Below, one piece after another: positions 58,870 through 64,000 of a DNA stretch of 64,000 nucleotides. The stretch is taken from contig JBFFWQ010000004.1 of the NCBI GenBank assembly GCA_041570195.1, forward strand, positions 1 through 64,000, in the 5' to 3' direction. The translations under genes were made by a program, and so were the position numbers. Each line of letters opens with the position of its first letter. Positions within the stretch are counted from its first letter, which is position 1. The DNA comes from UBA11865 sp041570195 (GTDB taxonomy: Bacteria > Chloroflexota > Anaerolineae > Promineifilales > Promineifilaceae). The notes beneath the pieces are model-generated. The model was given only the letters and a program-made list of their open reading frames with translations. It had not been told where the DNA came from and searched no databases.

Positions 58870-60108
58870 ATGAGTGCGAGCGAAATCGAAACACACTGTG
58901 TGGCCATTACTAAGGCCGGCAGCCAGTGCAAGAACCTGGCGACGACTGGTTCGGACTATTGCCATATTCACCGACCGGTGACCATTAGTGCTGCAGACGG
59001 TAGGCCACCTACGGGGCCGCTCCCAAATGGAGCGATTAGCGACGAGCGGCTTCGCCAACAGCTGATGACTGAGCTGGACAATTTGATCAGACGTGTTAAG
59101 GCCCTCTCGCCAGAGTATGAAACGCCTGAGTTTACACACCGGCGCATGGTTGACTTGGCGGATGAACAGGCCGACAGCATGGCGCCGGACGTGAGCCTGG
59201 GAATTCTCGAGCGCCTTCGTAGTGCTGTCAACAAGGATCTGCTTGACGCCGAAACCTGGAAAGGCATGTGGTACATGGTCAACTATACGTTGGAGTATCA
59301 GAGCGATATCGTTCGCCGGCGTTTCAAAGGTGACTATGAGACCGATGGGTGGGGCCTAGATTGGGAATTCCTTGAGGCGGTGCGCCCGTTTCTGGACTTC
59401 ATGTATAAACTATACTGGCGGGTAGAAACCACTGGCATTGAGAATATACCTGATTATGATCGCGCCTTGTTGGTCAGCAATCATTCGGGTCAGTTGCCCT
59501 GGGATGGGGCGATGATAATGACGGCGATTCTCAATGAACATCCGGCCCAGCGGTTGGTTCGTAACCTGTACGCCAACTGGTTCCCGTCGTTGCCATTTCT
59601 TTCGGCCGCCCTGGTCAAGATGGGCCAGGCGCTAGCCTCGGTTGAAAATGGCACGCGCCTCCTGGAGCAAGATGAGTTGGTTGGCGTTTTTCCCGAGGGG
59701 TACAAGGGCGTGGGCAAACTGTTCAAGGACCGCTATAAGCTGGCCCGCTTTGGCCGCGGTGGGTTCGTGAAAATGGCTTTGAAAACCCAGGCGCCGATCA
59801 TTCCGGTGTCCGTTGTTGGCGCCGAAGAGACCTATATCTCCCTGGCCAAATCGCCGACCCTGGCCAGGCTAACCGGTTTTCCTTACTTCCCAATCTCGCC
59901 CAGATTCCCATGGTTGGGACCTCTGGGAGCAATACCATGGCCGACAAAATGGTATATTGATTTTGGCGAACCAATATCGCTGGATGCACATGGCCCTGAT
60001 GCGGCCGACGACGTAGTTTTGGTGTCGCAATTGACGGATCAGGTTCGCAATATCGTACAGGAGATGATCGGATTCCGCTTGAGCCAGCGACGATCGGTGA
60101 TTTACTGA
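58870..60108 (+). CDS. Lysophospholipid acyltransferase-like protein with N-terminal Cys/His knuckle
   Basis: A 412-aa protein. Residues 10-34 hold CVAITKAGSQCKNLATTGSD followed by YCHIHRP, a Cys10/Cys20/Cys31/His34 knuckle of the type found in short DNA- or RNA-linked modules. From about 170 it is a PlsC-type acyltransferase: LVSNHSGQLPWDGAMIM (variant of the NHx4D catalytic motif), LVGVFPEGYKGVGKLF (EGxxG-type motif) and APIIPVSVVGAEETY. The variant NHSGQLPWDG occurs in a subgroup of glycerol-3-phosphate/lyso-lipid acyltransferases of actinobacteria. ATG follows GAGGAGTAGAGTC. It is followed 1 bp later by an SCP2-like gene. Confidence 0.83.
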   Translation: MSASEIETHCVAITKAGSQCKNLATTGSDYCHIHRPVTISAADGRPPTGPLPNGAISDERLRQQLMTELDNLIRRVKALSPEYETPEFTHRRMVDLADEQADSMAPDVSLGILERLRSAVNKDLLDAETWKGMWYMVNYTLEYQSDIVRRRFKGDYETDGWGLDWEFLEAVRPFLDFMYKLYWRVETTGIENIPDYDRALLVSNHSGQLPWDGAMIMTAILNEHPAQRLVRNLYANWFPSLPFLSAALVKMGQALASVENGTRLLEQDELVGVFPEGYKGVGKLFKDRYKLARFGRGGFVKMALKTQAPIIPVSVVGAEETYISLAKSPTLARLTGFPYFPISPRFPWLGPLGAIPWPTKWYIDFGEPISLDAHGPDAADDVVLVSQLTDQVRNIVQEMIGFRLSQRRSVIY

Positions 60109-60109
60109 T

Positions 60110-60514
60110 ATGGCATTTTACAATGACAGCGACCAGTTCATGAGTACGCTAGATAGGCTCTTTGGTAGGGTGCAGCAGGCGTATCCACAGGCGGCCGAGG
60201 ATCTCGAAAAGGCGAAATTGATCCTGCGTTTTCAATGTTCAGATCCCGAGGCTAGTATCCTCATCAACGGGCGCCGCAAGCCGGCCAGCGTCACTTTCGG
60301 CGATAATCGGATACGGCCCGAGGTCGATGTCCAACTTACGGCCGACACGCTGCACGGTATCCTGCTCGGCGATCTCAAATTATCCAAGGCGCTGGCTTCC
60401 CGCTCATTGAAAATCCATGGACCGGCCCGCAAGACGCTGGCCGTGACCGGCCTGTTCCATCAGTGCCAGACGCTTTACCCGGAAGTGTTGAAAGAAAACG
60501 GATTGTTTGAGTGA
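60110..60514 (+). CDS. SCP2 sterol-carrier-like protein (first copy)
   Basis: A 134-aa SCP2-fold protein with KLILRFQCSDPEASILINGR, VTFGDNRIRPEVDVQLTADT, LHGILLGDLKLSKALASRSL, KIHGPARKTLAV. SCP2 domains bind fatty acyl-CoA or other lipids and often act with acyltransferases. No own ribosome site; the ATG lies 1 nt after the acyltransferase stop, implying coupling. Confidence 0.8.
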   Translation: MAFYNDSDQFMSTLDRLFGRVQQAYPQAAEDLEKAKLILRFQCSDPEASILINGRRKPASVTFGDNRIRPEVDVQLTADTLHGILLGDLKLSKALASRSLKIHGPARKTLAVTGLFHQCQTLYPEVLKENGLFE

Positions 60515-60551
60515 CCAGAGCGGGCAAAAAAGCACGGACCGCAATCGGCTC

Positions 60552-60577
60552 AGAGCTGAAAGCTATTTCTTAAGGAG
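60552..60577 (+). repeat. Heptad fragment joined to a TTTCTTAAGGAG end
   Basis: AGAGCTG and AAAGCT (60552-60564) resemble the heptads at 14803-14837, then ATTTCTTAAGGAG (60565-60577) resembles the end of the other leader repeats. No gene starts just after it; the next repeat, at 60643, follows. Confidence 0.4.
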
Positions 60578-60642
60578 ACGTCATTTTCCACAGAGTACGA
60601 CCATGGATAAGAACAGCAGGTGCAGGAAGTCAAGCACTCCCT

Positions 60643-60680
60643 AATCCGTGTGATCTGTGTAAATCTGCGTCCCATTTCTT
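60643..60680 (+). repeat. Repeat-type 5' leader before the second SCP2 gene
   Basis: AATCCGTGTG, ATCTGTGTAA and ATCTGCGTCC are imperfect tandem units, followed by CATTTCTT and, 6 nt on, AAGGAGG, the ribosome site of the gene at 60696. Matches the copy at 23708-23762 minus its inserted hairpin. Confidence 0.65.
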
Positions 60681-60695
60681 TTCCAAGGAGGCGAA

Positions 60696-61106
60696 ATGGC
60701 ATTACCTTTCCCGAGTGATGAATGGGTCAAATCGGCTATGGAGAAAGTCAATAACAGTTCCGATTACGCGAAGGCAGCCGCGAATTGGGAAGGCGATATC
60801 GTCTTCATCATCACTGCAATTCCCGGCAAACACAAGGAATCGGTCCTCTATATGGACCTTTGGCACGGTCAATGCCGCGATGCCTACGAAGTGACCGATC
60901 CTGCCGCGCAGAAGTCTGAGTTCGCCATCACCGCGCCCCTGCCTGTCTGGCGTAAGGTGCTGGAGGGAAAACTTGATCCCATTAGGGGCCTGGTCTCTCG
61001 CCAGCTCAAGCTTAAAGGCAACATGATGAAGATCATGAAAGCGCCCAAGGCAGCCGTTGAGCTGGTGAACAGTTGCCAGCAAGTTGACACAGAATGGCCT
61101 GGCTAG
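60696..61106 (+). CDS. SCP2 sterol-carrier-like protein (second copy)
   Basis: A 136-aa SCP2-fold protein, DIVFIITAIPGKHKESVLYM, then WHGQCRDAYEV and APLPVWRKVLEGKLDPIRGL with VSRQLKLKGNMMKIMKAPKA. It is diverged from the first copy (few identical residues), so it is not a recent duplicate. A strong AAGGAGG lies upstream. It is separated from the first copy by 181 bp of repeat sequence. Confidence 0.8.
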   Translation: MALPFPSDEWVKSAMEKVNNSSDYAKAAANWEGDIVFIITAIPGKHKESVLYMDLWHGQCRDAYEVTDPAAQKSEFAITAPLPVWRKVLEGKLDPIRGLVSRQLKLKGNMMKIMKAPKAAVELVNSCQQVDTEWPG

Positions 61107-61179
61107 TAACTATACTGATCTTAATAGAAGCATTGGATCAATTCTCAGCGTAGAAGCACTGAGGTTGGAATAGCCTGGC

Positions 61180-62340
61180 ATGTGGCAGTTTAGTAGTCCC
61201 GAGATCGTATTTGGCGAAGGAGCTCTTAGTCGCCTGGCCGATATCCAGGCGCGACGCGTGGTGATCGTCACCGATCGCACTCTGGTTGAGGCCGGAACTG
61301 TAGGCCTTTTGCTTGATCAATTGGCGCCGGCTGAAGTTAAATATGAGCTTTTCTGCGACGTAGAGCCGGAACCAGCCGTCCAGACGATGGAGCGAGCCCG
61401 CCAGGTCATCGATCGGGTCAATCCTGATAACGTGATCGCTTTGGGCGGCGGATCGGTTCTCGACGTGGCCAAGGTAGCCTGGTTTATGCATGAACACCCA
61501 CAAGTGGCGTTGGAGGAGATAAGCATCTTCGATACTTACTCGCGGCCGGCCGCAGGTTTGATTGCCATACCGACGACGTCGGGTTCTGGCGCCGACGTAA
61601 CCGTCGGCGCCGTCCTGACTGACTTGGTCGACAAACGGAAAGTCGTGGCCTACGCTCGCGAACTGCAGCCAACGTTGGTTTTGGCCGATCCGCTGCTCGC
61701 CCGAGAAATGCCCCGGCAGCTGACGGCCAACACGGGCATGGACGCTATTAGCCACGCTATTGAAGCGTTCACCGGCGCCTGGCACAATGATTTCGCCGAT
61801 GGTCTGAGTCTGCATGCGTTGCGCCTGGCATTGAAGTACTTACCGCGCGCCTGGAGAGATGGCTCAGATGAGGAAGCACGAGAGGGGATGCACAATGCGG
61901 CTACGATTGCCGGATTGGCGATCACCAACGCTTCCATTGCCTTGGGCCATGCCCTGGCGCACCCTTTGGGCGCCGTCTTTTCTCTGCCGCATGGCCAGGC
62001 AATAGGCGTGATGTTGCCTTACAGCATGGCCTACACGGCCAGCGGCGGCGGTACGCGTTATGGCGAATTGGCCCGCTGCCTTGGCCTGGATGCTCAGAGC
62101 GAGGCTGAGGGCCTAGCAAGTCTGTTGAAGATGCTTCGGAATTTGGCGTCAACGCTGTGCCTGCCCTCGACAATCCGCGACATGGGCCCGAGCGTTGATG
62201 AATTTGAAGCGGCACTGCCTGATTTGGTGGCCGGGGCAGCCATGGATCACCAATTGCTCACGACGCAGCGCGTGCCGGACGAAGCGGAGATTGAACGCCT
62301 GTATCGCTACGCCTACGCGGGCGATAATGTCGATTTCTGA
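61180..62340 (+). CDS. Iron-containing alcohol dehydrogenase
   Basis: A 386-aa group III alcohol dehydrogenase. It has FSSPEIVFGEGALSRLADI, ALGGGSVLDVAKVAWF (NAD loop), IPTTSGSGADVTVGAVL, TGMDAISHAIEAFTGAWHND (Fe-ligand Asp/His) and GHALAHPLGAVFSLPHGQAI (Fe-ligand His pair). Substrate may be a primary alcohol, butanol or a 1,3-propanediol type; not decided by sequence. It is followed 9 bp later by the patatin gene. Confidence 0.92.
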   Translation: MWQFSSPEIVFGEGALSRLADIQARRVVIVTDRTLVEAGTVGLLLDQLAPAEVKYELFCDVEPEPAVQTMERARQVIDRVNPDNVIALGGGSVLDVAKVAWFMHEHPQVALEEISIFDTYSRPAAGLIAIPTTSGSGADVTVGAVLTDLVDKRKVVAYARELQPTLVLADPLLAREMPRQLTANTGMDAISHAIEAFTGAWHNDFADGLSLHALRLALKYLPRAWRDGSDEEAREGMHNAATIAGLAITNASIALGHALAHPLGAVFSLPHGQAIGVMLPYSMAYTASGGGTRYGELARCLGLDAQSEAEGLASLLKMLRNLASTLCLPSTIRDMGPSVDEFEAALPDLVAGAAMDHQLLTTQRVPDEAEIERLYRYAYAGDNVDF

Positions 62341-62349
62341 GAGGCGTCG

Positions 62350-63126
62350 ATGCGCATTGGACTTGCTTTAAGTGGTGGGGCTGCCCGTGGACTGGCTCAC
62401 GTGGGCGTATTGGAGGTTCTGGCCGAAGCCGGCATTCCCATTGATTGTGTTGCCGGCTGCAGCGCCGGCTCAATCCTGGGCGCTCTCTATTGTGCAGGTA
62501 TGTCTATGGAGCGCATCCGTTCGCTCGCGCCCAATATCTCCTGGCGGCGCATTGCCGAACTAGTCCGTTCAGATCAGGGACTGCTCACGTTTGAGAAACT
62601 CGAGCGCTTGATAGTAATGCTCATTGGGGACGTCGAATTTCAAGATTTGGCGCTGCCGCTCGCCGTTGTGGCCATGAACGCTGTCAACGGGGAGCGACTG
62701 ATCATTCGGCAGGGCCGGGTAGCGGCCGCCGTCCGGGCCAGTTGCTCAATCCCGGGCCTTGTGACGCCGGTCGAATTCGACGGCCGGTCACTGGTGGATG
62801 GTGGGATCGTTGACAACTTACCGGTTGATGCGGCCAGGGCGCTAGACGCGGATTTTGTCATCGGCGTCGACGTGTTTGAGCCGCACTACGCGCGAAATAG
62901 GGGCCCATTGGGGAAGGGGCTGACGGCCATCGAAACGCTGGTGCGTAACACCGGCGGAGGTGTCGGCCGGGCCGATTTTCTGATAGCGCCGAAAACCGCT
63001 GGCCGAACGTACATCCGCTTTTCGGGTTACGAGGAGCTTGTGTTACTAGGCCAGCAGGCGGCCCGTGAACGCCTGCCGCTTTTGCAAAGGGCCATCACCG
63101 AACGGCGCTTGATCACAAACTCTTAG
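62350..63126 (+). CDS. Patatin-like phospholipase
   Basis: A 258-aa serine hydrolase of the RssA/patatin group. It has the oxyanion motif LSGGAARGLAHVGVLEVL, the nucleophile GxSxG in VAGCSAGSILGAL (Ser at about residue 40) and the catalytic Asp in VDGGIVDNLPVDAARAL. It probably hydrolyses phospholipids or lysophospholipids. GAGAGG lies before the ATG. As part of a lipid-related cluster it may act opposite the acyltransferase. Confidence 0.92.
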   Translation: MRIGLALSGGAARGLAHVGVLEVLAEAGIPIDCVAGCSAGSILGALYCAGMSMERIRSLAPNISWRRIAELVRSDQGLLTFEKLERLIVMLIGDVEFQDLALPLAVVAMNAVNGERLIIRQGRVAAAVRASCSIPGLVTPVEFDGRSLVDGGIVDNLPVDAARALDADFVIGVDVFEPHYARNRGPLGKGLTAIETLVRNTGGGVGRADFLIAPKTAGRTYIRFSGYEELVLLGQQAARERLPLLQRAITERRLITNS

Positions 63127-63158
63127 CTGGCTTGCCTTCAATAGACCGCAGGATTGAT

Positions 63159-64000
63159 TTAGCGCCCGCGCGCGCCCCTGGCCAGAATAATAATCAAGAC
63201 CAGCAGCAGTAGTATGGCCATGCCAAGTCCCACAAGCGCCAACACTGCCACGGCGTCAGGTTCGTTGGGCTCATCACCCGTTTGCTGATTGGCTTCTGTC
63301 TGCTGGTTTTCGGTATCGTCGACTGTTGCGGCCGGCGCAGATGACTGTAGCCTGTTGTCGCCCACCTCTTCAGCCTCAGCGACGACTTCACGAGGTGTTG
63401 CCGTCGGAATAGCGGTCGCCAGCTCCGTCGCAATGGGCTCCGGTGTATTGGTCGGCGTCTGAGTCGCCGTCGGCATTGCGGTTCTTGTTGCTGTGGGCGG
63501 CATTGGGCTGGGCGTTGCCGTTGAAGTGGGTAACGGCGCAGCTGTTTCTGTGACTAGCGGCGTGTTTGTAGCCACAGGCGTGTTTGTGACCACGGGCGTG
63601 TTGGTAGGTGGACCAGGGGTTGAAGTCGGCGCCACGGTTGGGGTTGGCGGCTCGGCCGATTCCAGGCTGGCATTATCCCAATACATGTCGTTGTGTTTAT
63701 TGGCGAAATCGGGATTCGTTCGCATGAAGACCGTGATGGTGCTGTTCTCGGCTGTAGCCTCCAGGGACATCCGGCCCCACTGGTCAATAACACCAGCCAT
63801 CGGCGCTTCGCCCGACCAAATAACGGTCGGGGCGCCCGAATTCCAGTTACCGGTCGGATCTATGCCGATCTGGAGGTGGGGATTGGCCGGCAGAACGGAT
63901 TGATTAGGGTCGTCTTCGGAAGATGACCAGACCTGGGTCCAGACAGAAAACCGGTAATGCTGTCCGGGGCTTACGCCGCCGACCTGCTGATACATGCCGG
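63159..64000 (-). CDS. C-terminal part of a Thr/Pro-stalk surface protein
   Basis: The gene runs off the right edge; at least 278 residues are visible and the Met at 63995 is probably internal. A beta-rich domain (RFSVWTQVWSSSEDDPNQSV, TITVFMRTNPDFANKHNDMY, WDNASLESAEP) resembles carbohydrate-binding-like modules. It is followed by a long Pro/Thr linker with PTPTVAPTSTPGPPTN and VVTNTPVATNTP repeats (about 115-200), an acidic/Gln segment, and a C-terminal membrane helix (about 250-270, LALVGLGMAILLLLVLIIIL) with a basic RGARGR end. Topology suggests an exported protein anchored by its C-terminus. Typical of Chloroflexota surface proteins. Confidence 0.7.
   Translation of the reverse strand, partial: GMYQQVGGVSPGQHYRFSVWTQVWSSSEDDPNQSVLPANPHLQIGIDPTGNWNSGAPTVIWSGEAPMAGVIDQWGRMSLEATAENSTITVFMRTNPDFANKHNDMYWDNASLESAEPPTPTVAPTSTPGPPTNTPVVTNTPVATNTPLVTETAAPLPTSTATPSPMPPTATRTAMPTATQTPTNTPEPIATELATAIPTATPREVVAEAEEVGDNRLQSSAPAATVDDTENQQTEANQQTGDEPNEPDAVAVLALVGLGMAILLLLVLIIILARGARGR

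Noticed and set aside
60603..60644. Thirteen-codon frame after the TTTCTTAAGGAG box
   Set aside because: Far from the ribosome-like site, no conservation evidence, and it runs into the next repeat.

Overview
This window looks like chromosomal DNA from a free-living member of the Chloroflexota (Anaerolineae/Caldilineae-like). That placement is an inference. It rests on gene content (homocysteine methyltransferase/MTHFR fusion, orphan cox-type maturation genes, PhaR plus phasin, and a Pro/Thr-rich stalk protein with a C-terminal membrane anchor), on moderately high GC with very many GGCCGG-type hexamers, and on protein character. No rRNA, tRNA, CRISPR array, prophage or insertion sequence was found.

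Layout. 0-3.8 kb: folE, a VOC protein, a dodecin, a folded untranslated stretch with an intrinsic terminator, and a PucR-type regulator. 3.8-16.7 kb: one long minus-strand operon for all three branched-chain amino acids, transcribed ilvD-ilvB-ilvN-ilvC-leuA-leuC-leuD-cimA-leuB-ilvE. It is preceded by a 41-codon leader peptide with 16 Leu/Ile/Val residues in an 18-residue run, a 12-bp intrinsic terminator, and a competing 8-nt antiterminator segment. This textbook-style attenuator is the most striking element of the window. cimA makes isoleucine synthesis possible from pyruvate without threonine deaminase. 16.9-18.4 kb: an MBL hydrolase and exonuclease III.

18.5-24.7 kb: a sugar-catabolic cluster behind a perfect -35/-10 promoter: GntR/UTRA regulator, PfkB kinase, transketolase split into two subunits, a SAF-domain oxidoreductase, and a TIM-barrel isomerase/epimerase. 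24.7-38.3 kb: a mixed region with membrane proteins, an arginase-fold protein with an altered metal motif, acetyltransferases, a decayed flavin reductase, an Fe-S/HTH protein, an acyl-CoA ligase, gpsA, an FAD oxidoreductase, an EEP hydrolase and a GT2 glycosyltransferase. 38.4-49.3 kb: moaA, an LCP protein, the Hcy methyltransferase/MTHFR fusion, a prepilin peptidase, a GNAT plus N-acylamino-acid-racemase pair, proC, and a PabB-PabC fusion.

49.3-57.4 kb: minus-strand accessory genes of molybdenum hydroxylases (xdhC/coxF-, coxE-, coxD- and coxG-like) interleaved with RNase J and a PP2C phosphatase, then phaR and a phasin. The phasin promoter has perfect consensus hexamers and carries two palindromic operators. 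57.7-63.1 kb: a plus-strand lipid-related cluster: an SDR lacking the usual catalytic Lys, an acyltransferase with an N-terminal Cys/His knuckle, two SCP2-like proteins, an iron alcohol dehydrogenase and a patatin. The window ends inside a surface protein gene.

A recurring theme is short repeat-like 5' leaders placed directly before Shine-Dalgarno sites (ilvC, ilvN, ilvB, the sugar isomerase and the second SCP2 gene). They share a GTCC(C)A(A)TTTCTT-type end and always lie in the sense orientation.
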